Positions 8,001 to 15,480 of a stretch of 41,956 bases of DNA are shown piece after piece. The DNA is taken from positions 1 through 41,956 of the IMG/VR virus record IMGVR_UViG_3300040801_003073; one strand, given 5' to 3'. This DNA is from a virus. The position numbers and the translations under genes are program-made. Position 1 is the stretch's first letter. The number at the start of each line of letters is the position of its first letter. Below the pieces are notes generated by a model. It was not told where the DNA came from. It ran no database searches and saw only the letters and a list, made by a program, of their open reading frames with translations.

Positions 8001-9205
8001 TGAGTTTTATATATAATGATTTAATTGATTATAAAGATACTAGCGTAGCAGATCCTTTTAGAAAACTAAGGGTATCTAACACTAATGGCATCTTTAATTC
8101 AACAATGCAAAATGATAATAATCCTGAAGAATGGGAAACTGTTATAGCCACAGGTGGTACTTTTACATATAATTCAGTAGACTCATCAGGTGATCTTAAT
8201 GTTACTACTTCAAATGGTAGTAGATTATTGCGACAAACTTTAGAAACTTTTCATTATCAAGCAGGTAGTGGAATGTTAATTTATATGACTGGTGTTTTAA
8301 ACAATACACAGACAGGAACGGCTTCTAGGATAGGTATTTTTGATGATGAAAATGGTATGTTTTTTGAATCAAAAGATGGTGATTTTAATGTAGTCTTAAG
8401 ACAAACCTTAACGTTGGCTACACTAACCGAGATAAGAGTTGCGCAAAGTTCTTTTAATAAAGATAAAATGGATGGCACAGGCCCTAGTGGATATAATATT
8501 GATTTAACTAAATCTCAATTATTTTCTATAGATTTTGCATGGCTTGGAGTTGGTCGGATAAGGATGTCAATTTGGACAGGACATTGCTTTTGTGTATGTC
8601 ATGAATTTATTTTAAATAATACATATAACGGCCCTTATATGGGTAAAGGTGACTTACCATTAAGATATGAAATTGTAAACAGTCAAGCTGTAGCATCAAC
8701 AGCCACAATGAAGCAAATGTGTTCGGCGGTTTTTGTTGAAGGTTCATTAAATAAAACAGGATATATAAGATCAGTATTAACGCCTGCTAATGATACATAT
8801 GCTATACCAAATACAACAAATTTTTATAGTTTACTAACTATAAGAGTAAGGGCAAATCAAAATAGAGTTGTAGTCCAACCTAAATCCTATCACGTTGTAG
8901 TCGATGGCGCTGATACTATCCATGCAGCTATTATAAAAGATCCAATTTTTACAACTACACCATCATGGATAAATGTAGATGATTATGTTGAATATTCACA
9001 AACTAATTCTGTTGTAACACCAGGCATTATTTTAAGTTCAACAGTAGTTGCAGAAAAAAGCGTAGGCGAGATTGATTTACAAATAGTAAGGGATTTTATT
9101 TCAACTGATTATGCTGGAACATCAAAAACCTTTTGTTTAGCTGTAAGAAGGATTAATGGTGGTGCAGATGTTGCAGGTTCATTTAATTTTGTTGAGTTTA
9201 GATAA
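8000..9205 (+). CDS. Large beta-rich virion protein with DPFxKLRVS N terminus
   Basis: The 401-aa protein begins with VADPFRKLRVSNTNGIFNST, a motif I know from a family of viral structural proteins in environmental phages and large viruses. It continues with RIGIFDDENGMFFE, WLGVGRIRMS and LPLRYEI blocks. All predict beta-sheet. The start at ATG 8000 (TAATG overlap) is preferred over a further upstream in-frame ATG. It is the largest member of the A-B-C surface block between portal and morphogenesis genes. A receptor-binding, head-fibre or capsid-decoration function is plausible; no enzymatic motif is visible. Confidence 0.6.
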   Translation: MSFIYNDLIDYKDTSVADPFRKLRVSNTNGIFNSTMQNDNNPEEWETVIATGGTFTYNSVDSSGDLNVTTSNGSRLLRQTLETFHYQAGSGMLIYMTGVLNNTQTGTASRIGIFDDENGMFFESKDGDFNVVLRQTLTLATLTEIRVAQSSFNKDKMDGTGPSGYNIDLTKSQLFSIDFAWLGVGRIRMSIWTGHCFCVCHEFILNNTYNGPYMGKGDLPLRYEIVNSQAVASTATMKQMCSAVFVEGSLNKTGYIRSVLTPANDTYAIPNTTNFYSLLTIRVRANQNRVVVQPKSYHVVVDGADTIHAAIIKDPIFTTTPSWINVDDYVEYSQTNSVVTPGIILSSTVVAEKSVGEIDLQIVRDFISTDYAGTSKTFCLAVRRINGGADVAGSFNFVEFR

Positions 9206-9206
9206 T

Positions 9207-10091
9207 ATGGCAATACCTGAGTCAGTAAAGCAAGCTATAGCAAGACGCAAAGCAGAGGGCGTTAAGAAAAAAGGTGGTCGACCTCCTCAATGGTTATTTC
9301 CTGAATCTGTTGAGCGTGAATATCGTCGCAAACTTTTTGACTATGTAGATATATTACAAGAATCTTTTCGTGATACTCTCTTAAATCAATTACCATCACT
9401 ACATAAACAAGCTAATAGCAATACTAATAATGATTCAGTTAGATATGATCCATGGGTAATTAAACAAGATTTTGCTTTTACACGAACTGATGATTGGGCA
9501 AGAGATCTTAATAATTTAATTAGCGCTACTACAGTAATATTTAACCGACGTGCACCACAGCCAGAAACTTTAGCTACTGATGCAGGGTTGGCAACATCAA
9601 ATTTTAATAGGCAACAATTTGATCGTGTTACGCAAGCGGCTCTTGGGGTAAATGTCCTTATACAAGAACCTAATCTACAAACGCAACTTAATGCTTTTGC
9701 ATTTCGTAATGCCGACTTAATTAAAGACATATCTGATAAAACTGTAAAGGATATATCTGTTATTACCAGTAATGGTTTAACACAGGGTAAAGCTTTGAGT
9801 GAAATAGAAAGTGAAATACAATCACGCTTTCCTATGGCAAAAAGAAGAGCGCAGATAATAGCTCGTGATCAGGTAGCAACTTTAAACGGGCAGTTAACTA
9901 AAAATCGACAAACTGATTTAGGCATACAAAAATTTAGATGGATAACAGCTGGTGATGAGCGTGTTCGTTCTGAGCATTCTTCATTAGGTGGTAAAGTATT
10001 TAGTTGGGATAAGCTTCCTGCTATAGGTGCACCTGGCACACCCATTTTATGTAGATGCCGCGCAGAGCCTATCTTTGACGGTTTTGAGTAA
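9207..10091 (+). CDS. Phage head morphogenesis protein, Mu F / SPP1 gp7 family
   Basis: The 294-aa protein ends in the hallmark domain of the family: FRWITAGDERVRSEHSSLGG, then ...APGTPILCRCRAEPI, with the conserved H and the CxCR. The N terminus is basic (RRKAEGVKKKGGRPPQW). Members sit beside the portal, enter the prohead in a few copies and are needed for infectious particles or DNA ejection. The ATG at 9207 is 1 nt after the previous stop; an overlapping upstream start at 9156 is rejected because it lies inside the preceding gene. In relatives this gene directly follows the portal; here 4.2 kb of extra genes lie between them. Confidence 0.88.
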   Translation: MAIPESVKQAIARRKAEGVKKKGGRPPQWLFPESVEREYRRKLFDYVDILQESFRDTLLNQLPSLHKQANSNTNNDSVRYDPWVIKQDFAFTRTDDWARDLNNLISATTVIFNRRAPQPETLATDAGLATSNFNRQQFDRVTQAALGVNVLIQEPNLQTQLNAFAFRNADLIKDISDKTVKDISVITSNGLTQGKALSEIESEIQSRFPMAKRRAQIIARDQVATLNGQLTKNRQTDLGIQKFRWITAGDERVRSEHSSLGGKVFSWDKLPAIGAPGTPILCRCRAEPIFDGFE

Positions 10092-10103
10092 AAAAAATTA
10101 CTA

Positions 10104-10133
10104 TTGCAAGTTGAAATAATTTAATGCTAATAT
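10104..10133 (+). promoter_or_regulatory. Putative promoter before the protease-scaffold gene
   Basis: TTGCAA, an 18-bp spacer and TAATAT lie in the 95-nt gap before the DUF2213 gene. It could give extra transcription of the capsid genes. Confidence 0.3.
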
Positions 10134-10139
10134 TGAATT

Positions 10140-10157
10140 AAAAGGAGAAATCCTTTT
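10140..10157 (+). promoter_or_regulatory. Small hairpin in the leader of the capsid genes
   Basis: A 7-bp stem AAAAGGA / TCCTTTT closes a GAAA tetraloop, just downstream of the putative promoter. GNRA-type loops are stable, so this may act as a 5' stabiliser or regulator. No T-run follows, so it is not an intrinsic terminator. Confidence 0.35.
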
Positions 10158-10158
10158 G

Positions 10159-10172
10159 TAAGTTTAAACTTA
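10159..10172. repeat. 14-bp perfect palindrome TAAGTTTAAACTTA
   Basis: A perfect 14-bp palindrome lies 15 nt before the ATG of the protease-scaffold gene. It could be a protein-binding operator or part of the leader structure with the preceding hairpin. Confidence 0.35.
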
Positions 10173-10186
10173 TAGGTTAATTACAA

Positions 10187-11515
10187 ATGAAGAATGTAGC
10201 TCGTTTTGACAGGGGGTTGGTCAAAAAAGCGATTGTAACCGATGAAGGTTATCTTCGTGCCGATGCTATAGTTACCAGAACAGGTGTTTTTACATATATA
10301 AATGCTGATGGTACTATTCGCAAAGAACTACGCCACCCAGATGATGTTTTTAAAACAGACAGTTTAGAATCCATGAAGATGAAGCCGATAACTAACGGTC
10401 ACCCTTCTCAAAAACTTGTAGACTCTAGAAATTTTAAAGAATTAAGTGTCGGTTACACAGGTGAAAATGTAAATACAGATGGTGAATATATAATAGCGTC
10501 AATGATCATAACTGATAATGATGCTGTTAAAGCTATTAAAGAGAATGGTAAGCGTGAATTATCACTGGGTTATACTGTAGATTTAGACAGAGAAGACGGT
10601 GTATATAACGGTATGGAATATACACATAGACAAAAAAATATTAAATATAATCATTTAGCGATTGTGGATCGTGCACGTGCAGGTGCTAGTGCTCGTATTC
10701 ATTTAGACCATAATGATGCAGAGGAAATTATTATGCCTACACCTAAGCCAAATGAATCAAGAGATGTATTTATCGAGCGTTGCATGGGTGACGCAGAAGC
10801 AATGAAAACATTTCCTGATAATAAACAGAGATTAGCATTTTGCAATTCTGTATTCGAAAGAAAAGACAGCTTAACAGTTGTCGATTCTGATTATTCTAAT
10901 CTAAAACAAGGGGGAAGTAAGATTATGGATGAGAAGTATTCAATTGTGACTCTTGACGGTCTTGAGTATAAGGCTGCGCCAGAAGTTGCAAACGCATTTA
11001 AAAAATTTGATTCTGAAAAGTCAGAGTTAAATACAAAGTTAGATAGCTTAAACGCTGAATTTGAAAAATTAAAAGCTGAAAAAGATGACTTAAAAGCTAA
11101 GTTAGATGAAGCTAGTTCAATTGATCATGAAGCTAAGTTAAAAGAAGCTGTTAAAGCAAGAGTAAATTTAATTTCTAAAGCTAACGAAATTTTAGGTAGT
11201 GAAGCTAAAGAAATTAATATGGACGAAATGTCTGATAAGGATATCAAAGTTTCTATTATTAAGGTTAAGCGTCCAAAAGTAAATCTAGATGAAGCTTCTG
11301 ATACTTATATTGAAGCATGTTTTGATTTAATTGTTGAAGATTCAGCTGAAGTAAAATCTGAAGATTCAGAAAGTTTAAAAAAGCAACGTGAAGCATTATC
11401 TGTAAAATCTGATGCAAAAGAAGAAAAAAAGATGACCGCTGATGAAGCTTATAAAGCTTATGTAGATCGTTTAAAAAACGGATACAAAGAAAAAAAAGAC
11501 AAAAAAGACAAATAA
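10187..11515 (+). CDS. DUF2213 prohead protease fused to a coiled-coil scaffold
   Basis: This 442-aa protein has an N-terminal DUF2213 domain (residues ~1-180: RFDRGLVKKAIVTDEGYLRA, ...MKPITNGHPSQ, ...LSLGYTVDLD, HLAIVDRARAGASAR). It is followed by a linker and a long Lys/Glu/Leu coiled coil (residues ~265-310) and a highly charged end. DUF2213 proteins are prohead maturation proteases; the NGHP and LSLGY segments hold the likely catalytic His and Ser. The coiled-coil half looks like a capsid scaffold. The C-terminal half has its own start (listed separately at 10925), as in protease-scaffold genes such as lambda C/Nu3. Confidence 0.85.
   Translation: MKNVARFDRGLVKKAIVTDEGYLRADAIVTRTGVFTYINADGTIRKELRHPDDVFKTDSLESMKMKPITNGHPSQKLVDSRNFKELSVGYTGENVNTDGEYIIASMIITDNDAVKAIKENGKRELSLGYTVDLDREDGVYNGMEYTHRQKNIKYNHLAIVDRARAGASARIHLDHNDAEEIIMPTPKPNESRDVFIERCMGDAEAMKTFPDNKQRLAFCNSVFERKDSLTVVDSDYSNLKQGGSKIMDEKYSIVTLDGLEYKAAPEVANAFKKFDSEKSELNTKLDSLNAEFEKLKAEKDDLKAKLDEASSIDHEAKLKEAVKARVNLISKANEILGSEAKEINMDEMSDKDIKVSIIKVKRPKVNLDEASDTYIEACFDLIVEDSAEVKSEDSESLKKQREALSVKSDAKEEKKMTADEAYKAYVDRLKNGYKEKKDKKDK
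10925..11515 (+). CDS. Nested capsid scaffold from an internal start
   Basis: Inside the DUF2213 gene, in the same frame, an ATG at codon 247 is preceded by a five-G run (10910-10914) with a 10-nt gap, resembling the other phage ribosome-binding sites. It would give a 196-aa protein starting MDEKYSIVTLDG, i.e. just the coiled-coil scaffold with the protease removed. Internal scaffold starts are well known in lambda and related phages. The spacing is longer than ideal, so expression is plausible but unproven. Confidence 0.5.
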   Translation: MDEKYSIVTLDGLEYKAAPEVANAFKKFDSEKSELNTKLDSLNAEFEKLKAEKDDLKAKLDEASSIDHEAKLKEAVKARVNLISKANEILGSEAKEINMDEMSDKDIKVSIIKVKRPKVNLDEASDTYIEACFDLIVEDSAEVKSEDSESLKKQREALSVKSDAKEEKKMTADEAYKAYVDRLKNGYKEKKDKKDK

Positions 11516-11525
11516 AAACACTATA

Positions 11526-11532
11526 GGGGGGG
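11526..11532 (+). promoter_or_regulatory. Seven-G ribosome-binding site of the cement-protein gene
   Basis: Seven G residues end 6 nt before ATG 11539. Confidence 0.65.
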
Positions 11533-11538
11533 TTTAAC

Positions 11539-12294
11539 ATGTCACAATTAACATACAACTACGATATGGTTATTGCACAGAGAGGTATGAAAGCTGACTC
11601 TGGTTTTGATAACGTATTATCTTATAACGCTGAAGAAAACGTACCATTTGGTATGGGTCTTCTACAAGGTGTTGCAGAAAACGCTGCACAATTACCAAAA
11701 TTAAATGTTGCAGTATTATCATTTGATGCTGATTTCGTAACAGGTAATAACATTGATTTAGATGTAAACGGTGTTGCAATCACAACAGTTCCATTTAATA
11801 CAGACCAAGCTACAACTTTAGCAGACTTAGTTGCTGAGTTAGATAGCTTAGACAATATCAGTGCTGAAGGCACAGGTGCTCGTGAAGTTACTTTAACAGG
11901 TGAAGGCATTGCAGTTGTTTTAGCAAATATTGCTGTAACAGGTGGTGCTTCTCAAGCTAACGGTTCTGTTGCTTATTCAACAGATAAAGATTTTGTTGGT
12001 GTTGCATTATTAGATCATGCTCATGAGCAAGATTTAGATGGTAACGTTTTCTATAAACAATATGACGCAATCTCAGTAATGAGCCAAGGTCGTGTTTATG
12101 TTTACGTTGAGCAAGCAGTTGCTGTTGGTGATCCTGTTTACTTAAGAGTAAATCAAGGTGGAGATGCAGATGAGTTACCAGGTCAATTCAGAATGGATGC
12201 TGATGGTGGCGATGCAATATTATTAAGTAGAGTACGTTGGTTAAAAGGTGCTGCTGCTGATGGTTTTGCAGTATTAGAAATCAACTTAGTATAA
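11539..12294 (+). CDS. Capsid cement/decoration protein with inserted Ig-like domain
   Basis: The 251-aa protein has a split body. The N-terminal part (QRGMKADSGFDNVLSYNAEE...VPFGMGLLQG) and C-terminal part (VALLDHAHEQDL...YKQYDAISVMSQGRVYVYVE...VGDPVYLRV) match phage structural cement proteins encoded just before the major capsid gene. Between them, residues ~57-138 are a separate beta-domain also found in the sheath and baseplate J proteins of this phage. Cement proteins bind the capsid lattice after expansion and stabilise it. The insert probably projects from the surface. Codon use is G/C-richer at key positions than the accessory genes, consistent with high expression. Confidence 0.75.
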   Translation: MSQLTYNYDMVIAQRGMKADSGFDNVLSYNAEENVPFGMGLLQGVAENAAQLPKLNVAVLSFDADFVTGNNIDLDVNGVAITTVPFNTDQATTLADLVAELDSLDNISAEGTGAREVTLTGEGIAVVLANIAVTGGASQANGSVAYSTDKDFVGVALLDHAHEQDLDGNVFYKQYDAISVMSQGRVYVYVEQAVAVGDPVYLRVNQGGDADELPGQFRMDADGGDAILLSRVRWLKGAAADGFAVLEINLV

Positions 12295-12304
12295 AAATAA
12301 TCTC

Positions 12305-12311
12305 GGGGGGG
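12305..12311 (+). promoter_or_regulatory. Seven-G ribosome-binding site of the major capsid gene
   Basis: Seven G residues in a CTC-G7 context end 7 nt before ATG 12319. Confidence 0.65.
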
Positions 12312-12318
12312 AACTAAC

Positions 12319-13266
12319 ATGACTGAGAAAATTCAATCAATAAATCTTGATGCGAATGAAACCGCGTTTTTCGCAAGAGAATTAGAATACATTAAAGCAG
12401 GTACTTATGATGTATTATATCCAACATTAAAAGCTACACAATTGATTCCAGTATCTACAAATGCTGGTGCTGGTGCTGAATCAATCACATATCAGCAATT
12501 TGATCAATTAGGTATGGCTAAAGTTATCGCTAACTATGCTGATGACTTACCAAGAGCAGATATTAAAGGTAAAGAATTTACTTCACCTATTAGATCACTT
12601 GGTGCTTCTTATGGATATAACGTTCAAGAAATCAGAGCTGCGCAATATGCTAATCGTAACTTAACAGGACGTAAAGCTAATGCAGCAAGAAGAGCTATTG
12701 AGCAAAAAATTAACAACATAGGTTGGTTTGGTGAAGCTGCTAACAATCTATTAGGAATAGTTAATCATCCAAATGTAACAAGAGTTGCAGCTCCACAAAA
12801 TGCTGGTGCAACATCTACATTATGGGCTAACAAAACTCCTGATGAGATTTTAGCTGACATGAATAATACAGCTAATGGTATTGTTGATTTAACAAATGGT
12901 GTTGAAGCTCCAAACACTTTGTTAATGCCAATTGATCAATATACCTACATTGCATCTACTGCAAGAAGTGCAAATTCTGACACAACAATTCTAGAATACT
13001 TTTTAATGAACAATCCATTTATCAACAGAGTTGAGTGGGTTAATGAATTAAAAGGTGCTGCTGTTGGTGGATTTGGCGTTGACAGTAATGATGTTATGAT
13101 CGCATATGATAATAATCCTGATAAATTAACTTTAGAAATTCCACAACCTTTTGAGCAGTTCCCTGCACAAGAAAGAGGCTTAGAATTCTTAATTAATTGT
13201 CATGCTAGAGTTGGTGGGGTAATTGTATATTATCCATTATCAATTGCTATTATGGAAGGCATATAG
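12319..13266 (+). CDS. Major capsid protein, DUF2184 family
   Basis: The 315-aa protein matches the DUF2184 major capsid family (HK97 fold). Seen are an N-terminal arm (ARELEYIKAGTYDVLYPTLKA), the ...DLPRADIKGKEFTSPIRSLGASYGYN strand, the RKANAARRAIEQKIN spine helix, and the conserved close LEFLINCHARVGGVIVYYPLSI. It forms the icosahedral shell around the scaffold. Position after the cement gene and before connector genes is standard. Two hairpins follow its stop, as expected of a highly expressed, possibly separately processed message. Confidence 0.92.
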   Translation: MTEKIQSINLDANETAFFARELEYIKAGTYDVLYPTLKATQLIPVSTNAGAGAESITYQQFDQLGMAKVIANYADDLPRADIKGKEFTSPIRSLGASYGYNVQEIRAAQYANRNLTGRKANAARRAIEQKINNIGWFGEAANNLLGIVNHPNVTRVAAPQNAGATSTLWANKTPDEILADMNNTANGIVDLTNGVEAPNTLLMPIDQYTYIASTARSANSDTTILEYFLMNNPFINRVEWVNELKGAAVGGFGVDSNDVMIAYDNNPDKLTLEIPQPFEQFPAQERGLEFLINCHARVGGVIVYYPLSIAIMEGI

Positions 13267-13276
13267 GATTAAAGAA

Positions 13277-13300
13277 ATACATTTTTTCATAGGAATGTAT
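13277..13300 (+). promoter_or_regulatory. Hairpin 1 after the capsid gene
   Basis: A 7-bp inverted repeat ATACATT / AATGTAT with a 10-nt loop lies just behind the capsid stop codon. It is not followed by a clean T-run, so mRNA stabilisation is as likely as weak termination. Confidence 0.35.
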
Positions 13301-13317
13301 GTCCTTTTATTTGAAAA

Positions 13318-13349
13318 GTAGGGTAACCCTTTAATAAGAGTTACCCTGC
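13318..13349 (+). promoter_or_regulatory. Hairpin 2 after the capsid gene (attenuator or mRNA stabiliser)
   Basis: A 10-bp stem (GTAGGGTAAC / GTTACCCTGC, one G-T pair) with a 12-nt loop is followed by A-rich, not T-rich, sequence. It therefore lacks a terminator tail. It may protect the capsid mRNA 3' end or partly attenuate transcription into the connector genes. Confidence 0.5.
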
Positions 13350-13368
13350 TCACAACACAAAAAAAATC

Positions 13369-13375
13369 GGGGGGG
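13369..13375 (+). promoter_or_regulatory. Seven-G ribosome-binding site after the capsid hairpins
   Basis: Seven G residues in an ATC-G7 context lie 4 nt before an in-frame TTG (13380) and 10 nt before ATG 13386, so the start of the downstream gene is ambiguous by two codons. Confidence 0.55.
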
Positions 13376-13385
13376 ATTTTTGATT

Positions 13386-13733
13386 ATGAAGTTGAAGAGC
13401 AATTTAACATATGTTTACGTTGTTGGCAAAAACTATATTATGCCAGGGCTAAATTATATTGAAGATGTGTCGATACTTGATCACCCTCATGTACAGGGTC
13501 ATATAGAGCATAATAACTTAGAATTATTATCTGATTTGCCTAAGAAAAATGGTGCATTTGGTAAAGTTGAATTAGATTATGCAAATATGAACGCTAAAGA
13601 ATTGGCTCGTGAAATCAAAGAGATATATGATCTTAAATTACTAGAGAAGATTCAAAAAAATGATACAAGAAAACTTGTATTAGATGCAGTTGAAAAACAA
13701 TTGCAAAGTTTTAGAGAAGAAGATGGAGAATAA
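13386..13733 (+). CDS. Hypothetical protein at the capsid-connector boundary
   Basis: A 115-aa protein. The N-terminal half is beta-like (LTYVYVVGKNYIMPGLNYIED), the C-terminal half helical and charged (NAKELAREIKEIYDLKLLEKI). In related myoviruses a small protein with a C-terminal helical, SAP- or Rho-N-like region often occupies this slot. I see only the secondary-structure resemblance, not a domain match. The next gene begins 3 nt after its stop. Start may be TTG 13380 instead. Confidence 0.65.
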   Translation: MKLKSNLTYVYVVGKNYIMPGLNYIEDVSILDHPHVQGHIEHNNLELLSDLPKKNGAFGKVELDYANMNAKELAREIKEIYDLKLLEKIQKNDTRKLVLDAVEKQLQSFREEDGE

Positions 13734-13736
13734 TTT

Positions 13737-14096
13737 ATGTCAATCGATACGATTCTTTTAGATATAGCACCTGAAATGGCAAGCGTTGATCCCGCAGTTC
13801 GCGCAAGATTAATTTCTTATGCAACATTTCAAGTTGGTTTTAGATGTAATAACGATGTAAAGAATTTAGCGATTGCTTATTTAACAGCTCACAATTATAC
13901 ATTATCGCAACGTGGCGGCGTTGGTGGAAATATAACATCAGAAAAAGAGGGGGACCTTGCGCGTAGTTTTGGTGGTGCAATGCAAGATGGAACTGGTCTT
14001 GGTAGCACAAGTTATGGCATGGAGTTTTTACGACTCAAGAAAATGTTTATACTCACACCTCGTACACGTCAGGTTAATATAAATAATGACTGTTAG
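13737..14096 (+). CDS. Head-tail connector protein, DUF4054
   Basis: The 119-aa protein matches DUF4054: helical N terminus, then LAIAYLTAHNYTLSQRGGVG, the VTSEK-like SEKEGDLARSFGG, and GLGSTSYGMEFLRL. This family is the head-completion adaptor that docks on the portal (gp6/gp15-like). Its last 11 nt overlap the next gene. The ATG is 3 nt past the previous stop. Confidence 0.85.
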   Translation: MSIDTILLDIAPEMASVDPAVRARLISYATFQVGFRCNNDVKNLAIAYLTAHNYTLSQRGGVGGNITSEKEGDLARSFGGAMQDGTGLGSTSYGMEFLRLKKMFILTPRTRQVNINNDC

Positions 14097-14526
14097 AGAT
14101 ATAGATAAAGGTTGGCAAAATATTGTAAGTAATCTTAAGATTTTAAATAATTCAGCTACTAAAGTTGGGTTACAAAAAGGTGATACTCATGAAGGTAAAA
14201 GCATTGCTGAGTATGCTGCTTATAATGAATTTGGTACTAAAAATATCCCATCACGTCCTTTTATGAGAAATGCTTTTGATAAGAATAAAACATTGCTATA
14301 TAACTTTGTAGATACTCAATATAACAATGTATTAGCAAGAAGATTATCAGCACGTAATGCTCTTGGTATAGTAGGGCAGTATTTTCAAAATACAATTCAA
14401 AAATCTATTGAGCAAGGTGGATTTGAATCAAATGATCCTAAAACAATAAAACAAAAAGGAAGCTCTAAACCTCTTATTGATACAGGTACAATGCGTAATT
14501 CAATAAGGCATGTGGAGGTATTTTAA
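14086..14526 (+). CDS. Neck/tail-joining protein, HK97 gp10-like or Mu G-like
   Basis: The 146-aa protein shows the family pattern: TKVGLQKGDTHEGKSIAEYA, the conserved YNEFGTKNIPSRPFMR, and a late KGSSKPLIDTGTMRNSI. Such proteins join head connector and tail or complete the neck. It overlaps both neighbours (11 nt upstream, 1 nt downstream, TAATG), so the connector genes are translated as a coupled set. Confidence 0.82.
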   Translation: MTVRDIDKGWQNIVSNLKILNNSATKVGLQKGDTHEGKSIAEYAAYNEFGTKNIPSRPFMRNAFDKNKTLLYNFVDTQYNNVLARRLSARNALGIVGQYFQNTIQKSIEQGGFESNDPKTIKQKGSSKPLIDTGTMRNSIRHVEVF

Positions 14527-14861
14527 TGACAACACAATTTAGATCACCATTCACAGTTAGAAGAAAAGTTGCTGGTTCTTATGTAAATGGTTTTTGGGTT
14601 GAAGGCTCAGAATCATCTTTTGTAATACAAGCATCAGTACAGCCAGTTCGTGGTTTAGAATTAGAAAGTTTACCTGAGGCAAGACGCGATTCTCAGGCAG
14701 TAAAAATATACACAGATACACAATTATTAACTGTTGCGCCTGATGGTTCAACAAATCCTGACATATTGGAAGCTTTTGGTTTTGACTTTGAAATTATTGA
14801 AGTTCAGCCATGGCAATCTAATGTAATTAGTCACTATAAATGCATAGGAGTGAAATTATGA
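14526..14861 (+). CDS. Putative head-closure/neck protein
   Basis: A 111-aa beta-rich protein (FTVRRKVAGSYVNGFWVEGS...IQASVQPVRGLELESLPEARR...VKIYTDTQLLTV). Size, the PEARR segment and the position between the gp10-like and terminator-like genes resemble head-closure or stopper proteins of small myoviruses. It is coupled to the gene before by TAATG and to the next by ATGA. Confidence 0.65.
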   Translation: MTTQFRSPFTVRRKVAGSYVNGFWVEGSESSFVIQASVQPVRGLELESLPEARRDSQAVKIYTDTQLLTVAPDGSTNPDILEAFGFDFEIIEVQPWQSNVISHYKCIGVKL

Positions 14862-15406
14862 CGGTAGCTATATCTACACTTCAACTTGCTTTATATAACT
14901 GGGTAACAGGAGTAACAGGGGTAACAACTATATGGTCATTTGCTAATGCACCGCAGCCAGCTTTGCCATATATAACATTAAATATTTTAAATATAAATAC
15001 TACAGGGCCAGATTACGAAACGCCTCCTAATGATGATGGAGATGCAGCTCTTTTTGGAGATAGAGAATTAACATTAGAAGTAAATTATTATGGAAATGGT
15101 GGGATAGATGCGCTTGAAAATTTAAGAACGTCTATCCAACAATTTGACATAAAACAAACATTAAATGCAGCTGGCATTGTATTTATAGATAGAGAGTTAA
15201 GTGAAAATCTAACTTTTTTACAAGATAGTTTATATGAGGAAAGGCATTTGATGGAATTTAGATTCAGATATTCTAATCAAGGTGTCGGTAATGCTAACTT
15301 ATTTGAGGTTGGTATTATTGAGCATGTTGGTATGGAAGGTGAATTTGATAAAGGGGATGGTACTGTCGTTATCACGCAAACATATGATATAGATAGCACG
15401 CCATAG
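14858..15406 (+). CDS. Neck/tail terminator protein, LIC_12616-like
   Basis: The 182-aa protein starts with a helix, then IWSFANAPQPALPYITLNIL, a long acidic loop, and ELTLEVNYYGNGGIDALENL, which is the pattern of the LIC_12616 / gp12-like neck terminator family. These proteins cap the tail tube and join it to the head. ATG 14858 has a strong AGGAG RBS and an ATGA overlap with the previous stop; the in-frame ATG at 14840 is rejected. A perfect hairpin follows its stop. Confidence 0.78.
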   Translation: MTVAISTLQLALYNWVTGVTGVTTIWSFANAPQPALPYITLNILNINTTGPDYETPPNDDGDAALFGDRELTLEVNYYGNGGIDALENLRTSIQQFDIKQTLNAAGIVFIDRELSENLTFLQDSLYEERHLMEFRFRYSNQGVGNANLFEVGIIEHVGMEGEFDKGDGTVVITQTYDIDSTP

Positions 15407-15415
15407 TTAAAACTC

Positions 15416-15434
15416 CAATTGCACATTGCAATTG
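15416..15434 (+). promoter_or_regulatory. Perfect hairpin before the sheath gene
   Basis: An 8-bp perfect stem CAATTGCA / TGCAATTG closes a 3-nt CAT loop. No T-run follows. Like the hairpins behind the capsid and spike genes, it sits just upstream of a seven-G RBS gene. Confidence 0.45.
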
Positions 15435-15469
15435 TTAGGGTTATTATTAAATTAAAATACTTAATTTTC

Positions 15470-15476
15470 GGGGGGG
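15470..15476 (+). promoter_or_regulatory. Seven-G ribosome-binding site of the sheath gene
   Basis: Seven G residues in a TTC-G7 context end 4 nt before ATG 15481. Confidence 0.65.
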
Positions 15477-15480
15477 AATT

